Origin: an uncultured Myxococcales bacterium
GTDB taxonomy: Bacteria; Myxococcota_A; Polyangia; Polyangiales; Polyangiaceae
Assembly: GCA_937949945.1 (NCBI GenBank)
Contig: CALFEQ010000153.1
Coordinates: 70,741-134,740 of the forward strand
Direction of reading: 5' to 3'
DNA: 64,000 nt
Shown one piece after another: positions 54,342-63,285 of this stretch. The position numbers were made by a program, and so were the translations under genes. A model generated the notes under the pieces. The model was not told where the DNA came from and ran no database searches. It saw nothing but the letters and a program-made list of their open reading frames with translations. Positions within the stretch are counted from its first letter, which is position 1, and each line of letters starts with the position of its first letter.

Positions 54342-54968
54342 TCACTTCACGAGGCGGGCGTTCGCCCAGTCCCCGTGATCGGCGCCGATGCCGTCGCCCG
54401 CGTCCGTGACGATCAGCTCGAGCTGCTGCTTGCCGGTGACGTCCACCGAGACCTGCTTCGTCTCGGTGTCGCCCGTCATGACGCCGCTGTCGAAGAGCGT
54501 CTCGCCGTCGACGACGACCTGGAACACGATCGAGCCGCGCTCGGCGACCTCGTCGTCGACGCCCACGTCGGCGAGGAACTTCGTGTACTGGCCGTCGAGG
54601 GCGACGACGATCTCGGATGCCGCATGGACGCCGAGGCCCTTCGGGTAGACGACGCCTCCGAGGGTGATCGGGTTGCCGTCGCCCTCCATGTCCTCTCCGT
54701 TCGACGTGTCGCGCTCGACGGGGCCCCAGCCGTTGCTCACGACCTCGATGTCGAGATCGGAGACGAAGACCTCGGTCGGCGTCGTGGGCGCGCTCGCGTC
54801 CTCGGTCGGCGTCGCGACCTCGCCTGCGTCCGCGCGAGGCTCGGTCTCGGCGCGTTCCGTCCTCGGCGTCCTGCGCAGCTTCGGGACGTGACCTTCATCC
54901 TCACTGCACGAAGGCAGTGACACTGCCATCGCGCCGAGCGCGATGAGCGTGACCAGCGAGCGACCCAC
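54342..54968 (-). CDS. NPCBM-domain lipoprotein
   Basis: 208 residues from a GTG at 54968; ATG at 55004 is also in frame. Lipobox SLPSC (Cys21), then a Glu/Ala/Thr-rich linker of about 50 residues. The C-terminal 130 residues are an NPCBM/NEW2 domain: VVSNGWGPVERDTSNGED, GNPITLGGVVYPKGLGVHAASEIVVALDG, FLADVGVDDEVAERGSIVFQVVVDGETLFDSGVMTG, LIVTDAGDGIGADHGDWANARL. NPCBM domains bind sugars (named after alpha-galactosidase NPCBM). Here there is no catalytic domain, so the role is binding at the cell surface. Confidence 0.9.
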   Translation of the reverse strand: MGRSLVTLIALGAMAVSLPSCSEDEGHVPKLRRTPRTERAETEPRADAGEVATPTEDASAPTTPTEVFVSDLDIEVVSNGWGPVERDTSNGEDMEGDGNPITLGGVVYPKGLGVHAASEIVVALDGQYTKFLADVGVDDEVAERGSIVFQVVVDGETLFDSGVMTGDTETKQVSVDVTGKQQLELIVTDAGDGIGADHGDWANARLVK

Positions 54969-55087
54969 GTCATGGGCGCAGCAATCCCCGCGCCGATCGG
55001 CCACGACGCCGAAGTGCTCGAAAACGCGGACGACGACTTCTGGAAAGCATGCTGCCTACCGACAGCACGCTGGATCGGCCGTCCGAT

Positions 55088-56104
55088 TCAACGGAGCTTG
55101 CAGAGCTCGCCGACCGGCTTGCCGGCGGAGTAGATCTCCGCGACCTCGTCGAACGTGAGGACGCGATTCCAGACGACGAGGTCGTCGATCAGTCCCTCGG
55201 GGCTGTTGTTGCCCTGGCCGCCGAGTCGCAGGCCGACGGGCGCGTTCTCCGAGGTCCATGCCTTCGACGTGAACCCACGGTACGGCACCGGCAGCTCTCC
55301 GCTGCTCGCCGCGTCCGGGTAGCTCGGGGCGCCGCCGTCGAACACGACGCCGAGCCCGCCGTTGAGCGCGATGTACGCGGTCGGTCCCGCGGCCGCATCC
55401 TTCCTCCACGCCGCGAAGTAGTGGTTGTAGTCGCCGGCGCGCAGGAAGGGCGTGGCCTCGCCGATGGGGAACGTGAGCACGCGATGGCTGTCCGGGTTGT
55501 TCGCGAGGCCCTGATAGAGCCCGATGTCGTCGTCGTCGGGGGACGCGGAGTCGAGGTCCCCGTGGAGCAGGTAGAACGTCAAACCCGACGGGCGGAGCGG
55601 ATCCGGAGGCAAGGACCCGACGGGACGATAGAGCACGGGGAACTGCGGCTGCCCATCGGGTGCCGGACGGAACCATACGGAGATCGACCCGACCTCGTCC
55701 GGCCAGGGATTCCCTGCGTCCGTGGCCTGGAAGTAGTGGGCAGCGCCTTCGGCGCTCGTATCGTTCGTCGATGCATCGCGGACGAGCGACAGCGCGCCAC
55801 CGAACCTTCCTTCCGCGCTCAGCGTCACGCCGCCTCGCGAGAGCGTCGACTCGCCGCCGACGTCGCCCGTCAGCTTCCCGTCGAAGCTGGCATAGAGGAC
55901 GATCCCGTCGCAGTACGACGGAGGCGGCGGCTCGGCGACGTCGGGCTCCTCCGTGACGTCCGGGCGCGGGCTCGCGTCCACGCCGCCTTCGGCCTCGGTC
56001 GCGTTCGGATCCCCGAGCGTGCGATCACCGAGATCGGCGATCAGCGCGCACGCCGACAAGACCACGGGGCCGGCGACGAAGGGGAGCATCCGCTGCTTGC
56101 GCAT
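55088..56104 (-). CDS. LamG-domain lipoprotein
   Basis: 338 residues. Lipobox VVLSAC (Cys19), Pro/Asp-rich linker to about residue 64, then a LamG/concanavalin-like domain: YCDGIVLYASFDGKLTG, GRFGGALSLV, GSISVWFRPAPDG, HYFAAWRKD, GLIDDLVVWNRVLTFDEVAEIYSAG, the last being the classical end of the fold. LamG domains bind polysaccharides or proteins. Part of a cluster of sugar-binding type lipoproteins. It sits downstream of the Roadblock-domain gene on the same strand, with a 98-base gap. Confidence 0.9.
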   Translation of the reverse strand: MRKQRMLPFVAGPVVLSACALIADLGDRTLGDPNATEAEGGVDASPRPDVTEEPDVAEPPPPSYCDGIVLYASFDGKLTGDVGGESTLSRGGVTLSAEGRFGGALSLVRDASTNDTSAEGAAHYFQATDAGNPWPDEVGSISVWFRPAPDGQPQFPVLYRPVGSLPPDPLRPSGLTFYLLHGDLDSASPDDDDIGLYQGLANNPDSHRVLTFPIGEATPFLRAGDYNHYFAAWRKDAAAGPTAYIALNGGLGVVFDGGAPSYPDAASSGELPVPYRGFTSKAWTSENAPVGLRLGGQGNNSPEGLIDDLVVWNRVLTFDEVAEIYSAGKPVGELCKLR

Positions 56105-56202
56105 GCCCTTCGATCTTACCCCGGCTTCGTGTTCGAGGCCGCTTTCTCGACACCACCGTCCGGCGATGAAGATCTTTGCGCGAAGAGTGAACCTGCCGAG
56201 CG

Positions 56203-57615
56203 TCAGGCGCGCTGCCGGAGCTCGTCTTCGACGAGCTTCTTCGCCGTCAGGAGCGAGGACTTCGCCGCGCCGAGGAGGACGAGGGAGATCTCGGCCGGCG
56301 TGTGCACGATGACGCGCGTCGAGAGGAACATCCCGTTTCGATCGAGGATGTCGACCTCCTCGACTCCCTCGAGAGGGAGCAGGCGCTCGGTTCGCGAGCC
56401 CGCGTCACGGATGTACGAGCCGAACGCGGCGAGCCCTTCGGTGTGCTCGCCCTTGCCTGCGAGCAGCGCGCCGACGTCGTCGGTGAGCGCGACGCCGCGC
56501 AGGCCCGCGACGCCGCCGACCTTGTCGACGAGCGAGCGATAGCGATCGAGGTCGAGGTCGAACCCCGAGACGCGCTCCGCGCGCTTCGGCGGTGTGCTCC
56601 CCAGGATGCGCGCGCGGAGCGACCGATTCTCGGCGGTGAGGCGCTGGACCTCTTCACGGAGCGCAGCGGCCTCGTCGATGCTCGGCCGGAGCGATCGCGG
56701 CACCGCGGGCGCGCCGAGCGAAGCTCCCGGCGGCATGCTCGCCCCGCTCGAGGCGGTCGGAGGCAGGCTCGCCGACTTGGGCGGCATCGACGTGCGCTCG
56801 AGCTTCTCGGACACGTCACGCAGCTTCTGGCGGATCGCCTCGGCCTCTTCGAGGTCGCGCCGGCGGTGCCACTCGCTCTGCGTGAGCGCACGCACGCGGC
56901 CCTGGAGCGCCTCGCGGAGCTGCTTGGCCTGCTTGTCGAGCGACGAGACGCGGTGGCGGAGCGTCGCCGCCTCCTCCGACGCGGCCGCGAGCCGATCGTC
57001 GAGCTCGGCGGCGCGCCGCTCCGCCGTCGCGCGTGCGGCGACCTCCTCCTTCAGTTCCTGGCGCAGCGCCTCGATCTGACGCTCGAGCTCCGCGCGCACG
57101 ACCTCGGCGGCGCGTGCCTTCTGCGCCGCGTTCTCCGCGCGCTCGAGGGCCGCACGAACGTCGCTGCGGAGCGACTCGAGCTCCGCGGCGGCGGCCGCGA
57201 GCTCGGCGACGATCGACGGCGATCGCGGCCGCGGCGGCGGTCGCGTCGACGGCTGGGCCGTGGCCTCGACGACCGGCTGCGGCGGTTCCTCGGGAACGAG
57301 CGTGGGGCGGTCGTCGGGGTCGTCGTCGGGCGGTGCGTCGGGCTTCGCGCTCGCCTCCGGGGCCGGCGGCGTCTTCTCCTCGACGGGCGGCGCGACGGGC
57401 GTCTCGGCCTCGGGTGCCGGGGCGTTCTCGGACGCAGGCGTGCTCGCTTGCGGCGTCGGGCGGTCTCCGGCAGGAGCGGTCGCGCTCGGGTCGGCCGCTC
57501 GCATGTGTGGGCCCTCGAAGAGCGACGCTCGGTGCCGACCCGCGACGTACCCGGCCGCCGTGAAGGCGGCGGCGCCGAGGATGGACGTCAACCAGACGCC
57601 GACGATTGCATCCAT
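56203..57615 (-). CDS. Membrane-anchored coiled-coil protein with Roadblock/LC7 domain
   Basis: 470 residues. N-terminal transmembrane helix (about 4-25, IVGVWLTSILGAAAFTAAGYVAGRHR), with the positive charges after it, predicts a cytoplasmic C-terminus. Residues 40-130 are Pro/Ala/Glu-rich. A long coiled coil (about 135-275) is followed by a Ser/Pro linker and a second short coil (about 316-340). The C-terminal 115 residues form a Roadblock/LC7 domain (YRSLVDKVGGVAGLRGVALTDD, GLAAFGSYI, EEVDILDRNGMFLSTRVIVHTPAEISLVLL), related to MglB-type GTPase-activating proteins. GGGAGG before its ATG lies inside the last codons of the OmpA-like gene, from which it is separated by one base. Confidence 0.88.
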   Translation of the reverse strand: MDAIVGVWLTSILGAAAFTAAGYVAGRHRASLFEGPHMRAADPSATAPAGDRPTPQASTPASENAPAPEAETPVAPPVEEKTPPAPEASAKPDAPPDDDPDDRPTLVPEEPPQPVVEATAQPSTRPPPRPRSPSIVAELAAAAAELESLRSDVRAALERAENAAQKARAAEVVRAELERQIEALRQELKEEVAARATAERRAAELDDRLAAASEEAATLRHRVSSLDKQAKQLREALQGRVRALTQSEWHRRRDLEEAEAIRQKLRDVSEKLERTSMPPKSASLPPTASSGASMPPGASLGAPAVPRSLRPSIDEAAALREEVQRLTAENRSLRARILGSTPPKRAERVSGFDLDLDRYRSLVDKVGGVAGLRGVALTDDVGALLAGKGEHTEGLAAFGSYIRDAGSRTERLLPLEGVEEVDILDRNGMFLSTRVIVHTPAEISLVLLGAAKSSLLTAKKLVEDELRQRA

Positions 57616-57616
57616 T

Positions 57617-58165
57617 CTACCTCCCGACCCAGCGTACTTCGACGCGCCGGTTCACCGATTGCGCGTCGGGTTCGTCGTAACGAAGCGGCCTGGTCGCGCC
57701 GAGGCCCACGGTCTCGATCCGTTCGGGGCTCACGCCGAGCTCGACGAGGCGATTCTTCACCCACTCGGCGCGCTTCAGGCTGATCTCGTGGTTGTAGGTC
57801 TCGGCGCCGAACGTGTCGCTGTGCCCCTCGAGCACGATCTTGGCCTCGTGGTCTTCGATCATCGCCGTCGCGAGCGCGCGGATCGCGGACTCGTCGATGG
57901 GCTCTTTCGCCTGGCTGTCGAAGCGCGCGACGATCGTCGGCACCCGCGCCGCGGGCTCCACGACGACGCGCACGACGGGAGCCGCCGACGCGGACGCCGC
58001 CACGTCGGCGCTCGTCACGGCCGCCGCGTCCGTCGCGTCGCGCTCGTCCCGTTCCGTCTCGGCGATCAGCGCCGGCGCGAAGTGGAGATCGAGCAAGAGC
58101 AGGCACGCCACACCGACGAAGAGGGATCCGAGGAACCAGCTGCGATGGGGACCACCCACGAGCAT
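57617..58165 (-). CDS. Membrane-anchored OmpA-like peptidoglycan-binding protein
   Basis: 182 residues. N-terminal transmembrane helix (about 9-30, SWFLGSLFVGVACLLLLDLH), not a clear lipobox, so it is predicted to be an inner-membrane anchor. After an Ala/Asp-rich linker, residues about 78-180 are an OmpA C-terminal domain with VLEGHSDTFGAETYNHEISLKRAEWVKNRLVELGVSPERIE and NRRVEVRW, including the Asp and Arg that hold meso-DAP of peptidoglycan. It is the first gene of a two-gene operon with the coiled-coil/Roadblock protein. The pairing suggests a link between cell wall and a cytoplasmic coiled-coil/Roadblock protein. Confidence 0.88.
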   Translation of the reverse strand: MLVGGPHRSWFLGSLFVGVACLLLLDLHFAPALIAETERDERDATDAAAVTSADVAASASAAPVVRVVVEPAARVPTIVARFDSQAKEPIDESAIRALATAMIEDHEAKIVLEGHSDTFGAETYNHEISLKRAEWVKNRLVELGVSPERIETVGLGATRPLRYDEPDAQSVNRRVEVRWVGR

Positions 58166-58336
58166 CCGGAACGAAAGGGTCGCGCGTAGGACGAGACGAG
58201 GGAAGAATTTTTCCAGCTACGGGCCTCCGAGCGACGGAGCCGGTCGTCGAAGCCGAGCCGTGGGTTGTCCGAATCGGTATAGTCGCGGACCCGAACGGCT
58301 GGCGTGCGGCTGCACGAGAAGGCAACATCCGTCGCG

Positions 58337-59770
58337 ATGCGGGCGCGAGGCCTTCTCACCGACGCGCGAGCCGACGCGCGAGCGACCGGAGCACGAGCGC
58401 ATGGCGCGGTGTTCGTGCTCCTCTTCGTCGTCGCCGCTTCCGGCGCGTGCCGTACGGCCGAGCGTCCGCTCCCGGCGAGCTCGCCACGCGAGGCCCTGGC
58501 GCGTGCGGACGCATCCGTCGCGCCTCCCGTCGCGGACCGAGGCGCGTCCGCCGACGCCGGCGCGAGCGAGACGGACGCGGGCGGCGCGTCTGCGTACGTC
58601 CGCTACGACGTCAATCACGTCCTCATCACCGGCCAGAGCCTCTCGGTCGGCGTCTCCGGCGCGCCGCCGCTCTCGACGTCGCAGCCGTTCCACAACCTGA
58701 TGTTCAACACGGGCGTGATGGCGGGAGGCGAGGACCTCGAGAGCTTCGAGCCTCTCGTCGAGGGCGACTTCATCCCCGGCTCGAAGGCGGTCGTCGAGAC
58801 GATGTCGAGCGCGTTCGCCAACCTCGTCACCGAGCTGTCGCTCGCGGGCGGCGATCCGTCCGCGAGGCACGACCTCCTCGTCAGCGTCCACGGGTCCGGT
58901 GCGAAGCAGTACGCGCGCCTCAAGAAGGGGACGAAGCCGTACGAGAACGGGATGGCGCAGGTCGTCGCGGGACGCGACATCGCGCGCAGGATGGGGAAGA
59001 CGTACGTCGTCCGCGCGATCGCGACCGTGCACGGCGAGTCCGATCACGCCGAGCAGAACGATCACTACGACGACGACCTGCTCGAGTGGCAGGCGGACTA
59101 CGAGCGGGACATCAAGGCGATCACCGGTCAGTCCGAGCCGGTCCCGATGTTCCAGACGCAGATCTCGAGCTGGACGCGCATGATGAAGGGCACCGAGACG
59201 AGCGCGGTCCCCATCGCGCAGCTTTCGGCCCATCGGAAGAGCAACGGCAAGGTCGTCCTCGTCGGCCCGAAGTACCACCTCTCGTACTCGAAGGACGGCG
59301 TGCATCTCACCGCGCGCGGCTATCGCCACATGGGCGAGGACTACGCGAAGGCGTATCGGCGCGTCGTGCTCGAGGGCCGTCCTTGGGAGCCGCTCCGCCC
59401 GATCGCGACGCGCCGAGAGGGCGCCGTCATCACGATCACGTTCGCCGTCCCGGTCCCGCCGATCGTGCTCGACACGACGCTCGTGAGCGATCCGGGCAAC
59501 TACGGCTTCGAGTACACCGACGACTCGGCGTCGCCTCCGTCGATCACGCGTGTCGAGGTGACCGGGCCGGACACGGTCGCGATCACGCTCTCCGCGGAGC
59601 CGACGGGCCAGAACCGGCGCATCCGCTACGCTTTCACCGGCATCCGCGGCGCACCGGCGGGGCCGACGAGCGGGCCGCGTGGGAACCTGCGCGACTCGGA
59701 CGACACGCGTTCGCGCACGGGCAACCGCCTCTACAACTGGTGCGTCCACTTCGACGAGCCGGTTCCGTAG
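58337..59770 (+). CDS. SGNH/CE6-like carbohydrate esterase lipoprotein
   Basis: 477 residues from the ATG at 58337; a GTG at 58304 is an alternative. Lipobox ASGAC (Cys38), Ala/Asp linker. The catalytic domain (about 92-350) has SGNH features: Ser101 in ITGQSLSVG, GSGAKQY block, HGESDH (block with acidic residue), and Asp320-His323 in SKDGVHLTARGY. This arrangement resembles sialate O-acetylesterase/CE6 acetyl esterases that deacetylate plant or glycan polymers. The last 130 residues are a beta-rich domain with YAFTGIRG, perhaps sugar binding. Part of the polysaccharide-use theme. Confidence 0.85.
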   Translation: MRARGLLTDARADARATGARAHGAVFVLLFVVAASGACRTAERPLPASSPREALARADASVAPPVADRGASADAGASETDAGGASAYVRYDVNHVLITGQSLSVGVSGAPPLSTSQPFHNLMFNTGVMAGGEDLESFEPLVEGDFIPGSKAVVETMSSAFANLVTELSLAGGDPSARHDLLVSVHGSGAKQYARLKKGTKPYENGMAQVVAGRDIARRMGKTYVVRAIATVHGESDHAEQNDHYDDDLLEWQADYERDIKAITGQSEPVPMFQTQISSWTRMMKGTETSAVPIAQLSAHRKSNGKVVLVGPKYHLSYSKDGVHLTARGYRHMGEDYAKAYRRVVLEGRPWEPLRPIATRREGAVITITFAVPVPPIVLDTTLVSDPGNYGFEYTDDSASPPSITRVEVTGPDTVAITLSAEPTGQNRRIRYAFTGIRGAPAGPTSGPRGNLRDSDDTRSRTGNRLYNWCVHFDEPVP

Positions 59771-59865
59771 AGCCACGGAGCCGCCGGAGAGCTCCTCTGG
59801 CCGTCACACGTGGAGCGGAACGGCCGCGTGTATCGGCTCGGACAATGGTCTAAACTGCGCCGCCG

Positions 59866-62800
59866 ATGACCGGAGGCTTCTGGCGGCGCGCTCTGTGGGT
59901 CGCCGTGGTCGCGCTTGCGGTCGTCCTCGGCGTCGCGCCCGCGCGAGCGGACGGCGCGGCGGACGACGTGAGCGTGCTCACGCCTCCCCCCGTACCGCCG
60001 CTCGGGAACCCGGCGCCCGAGATCGAGATCGCGCAGGACCTCACGCCGTTCATCGGCCAGGTCGTGCTCCGCGTGGACGTGGTCGTCGAAGACGCCCGCT
60101 GGCCCGACGTGAAGGCTCCCGCCGTCTCGGTGCTGCGGCCGGGCGACTTCGTGACGGCGAGGGGCGTCCGCGCCGCGATGCGCGAGGTCCTCGACAGCGG
60201 TCGGTTCGCGAGCGCGCGCGCCGAGCTCTCGATGGAGGGCGCCGGCGTGGTCGTCACGATCCGCGCCACCCCGCGGAAGGTCATCGACGCGATAAACGTC
60301 GACCTGCACGGCGCTCCGCTCGATCCGGACGAGCTCTTGCGCGACCTCGATCTCGCGACCGACGGGGAGCTCGTCGCGAGCGAGATCCCCGGCCACCTCG
60401 CCCGCCTCGAGGCGCTCATCCAGCGTCGCGGGTTCCCGGCGCCGCGGGTCGCGATGTCGACGCGGGGCACCGGCGATCCGCTCCGGGTCATCCTCGACAT
60501 CAGCGTGTCCGTCGGCGCTCCGCGCAGGATCGAGCGTCGCGTCCTCTACCCGACGGGCGCGACGAAGGAGGAGATCGAAGACGCCGAGCAGTTCTACGCG
60601 ATGAAGGTCGGCATGCGCGCCGACGAGGTCCTCCTCGCCGCCGCCGACAGCGCGCTCGAGGCGCGCATCCGATCGCGCGGACATCACCGCGCCGAGGTCT
60701 CGCACGACGTCGTGCTCCACAAGGGCATCGTCGTCCTGCGCGTGCGGGTCGACTTCGGGACGCGCTACGAGACGCGGTACGAGGGCAACGACCACTTCGA
60801 CAAGTCGACGCTCGACAGCGTCCTCGATCTCGAGGAGGAGACCGACCGGACGCCGAACCACCTCGTCCAGAAGCTGACGGACTGGTACGTCAAGCACGGC
60901 TTCCTCGACGCCGAGGTCCGCGTCGAGGTGCGGGGCACGCCGCAGGACGCCACGAACCACCTCGTCTTCCACATCATCGAGGGCTCGCAGGTCCAGGTCG
61001 CGGCGCGATCGTACCCGTGCTTCCGGGAAGCGGAGGCGAGCAAGCTCTCCGAGGGCGGTCCGCGGTCGGCGCGCGCCATCGGGAGCGAGATCGACAGCTA
61101 CCTCGAGGAGGAGCTGCCCGGCAGCGACGTCATCGTTCCGCCGAAGCCGGCCGTCCTCGATCGCATCATCACGGGCGCCATGGGGGCGACGGGCGCGCGG
61201 CCCGCGCCGCTGGATCTCGAGCCGCGCACGGCGTACGTGCCCGAGACGTACGAACGCGCCGTGCAGCACGTCCAGGAGCTGTACCGAGCCGAGGGCTTCC
61301 TCTCCGCGCAGGTCGGCCCGGTGCAGGTCATTCGGCGTCGGTGCCACCCGCGGTCGCCGCCGGGCGAGTGCACGCCGATGCCGGTGCCTCCCGAGAAGGA
61401 GGACATCTGCACGTACGACGCGATCGGGCTGCCGCTCCCGGTGCCGCCGCTCGATCCGAGCTCCACGTGCGTCCCCGACCCGGTGCACGGCGTCGAGTGC
61501 GAGCCGCGCGTCTGGCTGCGCATCCCGGTCAAGCTCGGACCCCGCACGCAGCTCTGGGACGTCGCGTTCACCGGCGCGACGGCGCTCTCTCCGGCTTACC
61601 TCGCGAAGGCCGCCGACGTCGAGCTCGGGAGGTACGTCAACACCCTCAAGCTCGAGGAAGCACGTCGCAGGCTCGTCGAGGTCTACAAAGAGGAGGGCTA
61701 CGCGTTCGCCGACGTGCGGTACTCCCTCGAGCAGTCGCCGGATCACACGCGTGCGCGCGTCCGCTTCGGCATCTCGGAGGGCGAGAAGGTCATCGTCCGA
61801 GACATCGTCATTCGCGGGAACCACCACACGCGCGAGAGCGTCATCCGGAGCCGCGTCGCGCTCGTCGTCGGCGAGCCTTATCGCGCGAGCCTCGTCCGGA
61901 AGACGGAGGAGCGCATCGCGACGCTGGGCGCGTTCTCGTCGGTGTCGGTGTCGCTCGAGAACCCGTACGTTCCTCAGCGGAACAAGACGGTCGTCATCAC
62001 GGTCGTCGAGCGGACGCGGCAGTACACCGAGGTCGGTCCGGGCTTCTCGACGGGCGAGGGCTTCCGGCTCCGCGCGGAGTACGGTCACACGAACCTGTGG
62101 GGCAACGCGATCCAGCTCACGCTGCGCCTCCAGCTCGCGTACATCCCGACGCCGCTCATCATCGACCCGGTCGCGCGCGAGAACTACCGCAACCTGAACG
62201 ACTTCGCGCGGCTCGGCGTGCGCGCGACCGCCGGGCTCGTCTTTCCGGAGATCGGGCTCGGGCCGCTCTGGCGCGCAGGCCTCGACACGCTCGTCGTCCA
62301 CGATCTCCAACGCGACTTCTACCTCACGAAGATCGCGACGATCCCGAACATCAACTACCGCCCCGTGAGCGAGGTGCAGCTCACGTTCTTCCAGAGCTTC
62401 GAGTTCAACAACAGCCGCATCTTCCAGTCCGGAAGCGCGCAGGAGTACCTCGTGTCGCTCGCGCGCCAGGGGCGCAACATCACCGATCTCGTCCGCCAGC
62501 TCCTCGTGCCGGACGGCGAGACGTACGCCTTCTCCCAGCGCCTGCTCATCACTTGGGATCGTCGCGACAACGCCTTCAACGCCTCACGCGGCACCTACGT
62601 CGTGAGCGGCATCGAGCACGTCGACGCGTTCCCGACGGAGGCCAACATCCAGCAGGCGCTCGTGCGCGGCCGTGCGGCGCCGCCGGAGAGCCACTTCTTC
62701 AAGCTGACGCAGACCTTCGCGGGTTACATCCCGCTCCCGAAGGGGCTGCGCATCGCAGCGCTCACGCGCCTGGGCGTGAACCTCCAGCTCACGCAGACCT

Positions 62801-63285
62801 CGCAGACGTACCCCGATCGTCTGTTCTTCATGGGCGGCGTCGACACGATGCGCGGCTGGACGCTCAACAGCTTCATCCCGCAGGACAACGTCGACCGCAT
62901 CTACGCGACGAAGGACCTGCCCGACACCATCCCCGATCCTGCCAATCCGTCGGATCCGAACGCGCCGCAGGTGCCGAACCCGAACAAGTTCACTCCGGCG
63001 ACGCAGCCGATCCGCGGCGGCAACCTCATGGTGAACGAGCGCGTGGAGCTTCGCATCCCGGTCAAAGGTCCGCTCGAGACCGTGATCTTCACGGACATCG
63101 GCAACCTCTGGATCGACCCGAAGTACCCGTTCGAAAAGCGCGTGTTCCCGATGCGCGTCGCCGCCGGCACCGGCCTCCGCGTGCAGACGCCGGTGGGACC
63201 GCTCGCGGTGGACTACGGCTTCAACCTCACGAAGGAGTCCTACGAGGACATCGGCGCGATCAACTTCGCGATCGGGCTGTTCTGA
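59866..63285 (+). CDS. Large Omp85-family outer-membrane assembly protein
   Basis: 1139 residues. Signal peptide (ALWVAVVALAVVLGVAPARA, cleavage near 28). Six or more POTRA-like repeats between about 45 and 715, e.g. TRYETRYEGNDHFDKSTLDSVL, LWDVAFTGATALSPAYLAKAADVELG and VRDIVIRGNHHTRESVIRSRVAL. Between about 484 and 548 is an insert with five Cys and many Pro (RRCHPRSPPGEC; DICTYDA; STCVPD; VECEP). The C-terminal barrel starts near 720 (VGPGFSTGEGFRLRAEYGHTNLWG), contains FFMGGVDTMRGW, and ends in Phe (NFAIGLF). It could be TamA- or BamA-like, and BamA is usually about 800 residues. Its stop (TGA) abuts the stop of the convergent lipoprotein gene. Confidence 0.93.
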   Translation: MTGGFWRRALWVAVVALAVVLGVAPARADGAADDVSVLTPPPVPPLGNPAPEIEIAQDLTPFIGQVVLRVDVVVEDARWPDVKAPAVSVLRPGDFVTARGVRAAMREVLDSGRFASARAELSMEGAGVVVTIRATPRKVIDAINVDLHGAPLDPDELLRDLDLATDGELVASEIPGHLARLEALIQRRGFPAPRVAMSTRGTGDPLRVILDISVSVGAPRRIERRVLYPTGATKEEIEDAEQFYAMKVGMRADEVLLAAADSALEARIRSRGHHRAEVSHDVVLHKGIVVLRVRVDFGTRYETRYEGNDHFDKSTLDSVLDLEEETDRTPNHLVQKLTDWYVKHGFLDAEVRVEVRGTPQDATNHLVFHIIEGSQVQVAARSYPCFREAEASKLSEGGPRSARAIGSEIDSYLEEELPGSDVIVPPKPAVLDRIITGAMGATGARPAPLDLEPRTAYVPETYERAVQHVQELYRAEGFLSAQVGPVQVIRRRCHPRSPPGECTPMPVPPEKEDICTYDAIGLPLPVPPLDPSSTCVPDPVHGVECEPRVWLRIPVKLGPRTQLWDVAFTGATALSPAYLAKAADVELGRYVNTLKLEEARRRLVEVYKEEGYAFADVRYSLEQSPDHTRARVRFGISEGEKVIVRDIVIRGNHHTRESVIRSRVALVVGEPYRASLVRKTEERIATLGAFSSVSVSLENPYVPQRNKTVVITVVERTRQYTEVGPGFSTGEGFRLRAEYGHTNLWGNAIQLTLRLQLAYIPTPLIIDPVARENYRNLNDFARLGVRATAGLVFPEIGLGPLWRAGLDTLVVHDLQRDFYLTKIATIPNINYRPVSEVQLTFFQSFEFNNSRIFQSGSAQEYLVSLARQGRNITDLVRQLLVPDGETYAFSQRLLITWDRRDNAFNASRGTYVVSGIEHVDAFPTEANIQQALVRGRAAPPESHFFKLTQTFAGYIPLPKGLRIAALTRLGVNLQLTQTSQTYPDRLFFMGGVDTMRGWTLNSFIPQDNVDRIYATKDLPDTIPDPANPSDPNAPQVPNPNKFTPATQPIRGGNLMVNERVELRIPVKGPLETVIFTDIGNLWIDPKYPFEKRVFPMRVAAGTGLRVQTPVGPLAVDYGFNLTKESYEDIGAINFAIGLF

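Noticed and set aside
58265..58283. TTGTCC and TATAGT boxes before the esterase gene as a promoter
   Set aside because: The spacing is only 7 bases, too short for a sigma-70 type promoter.
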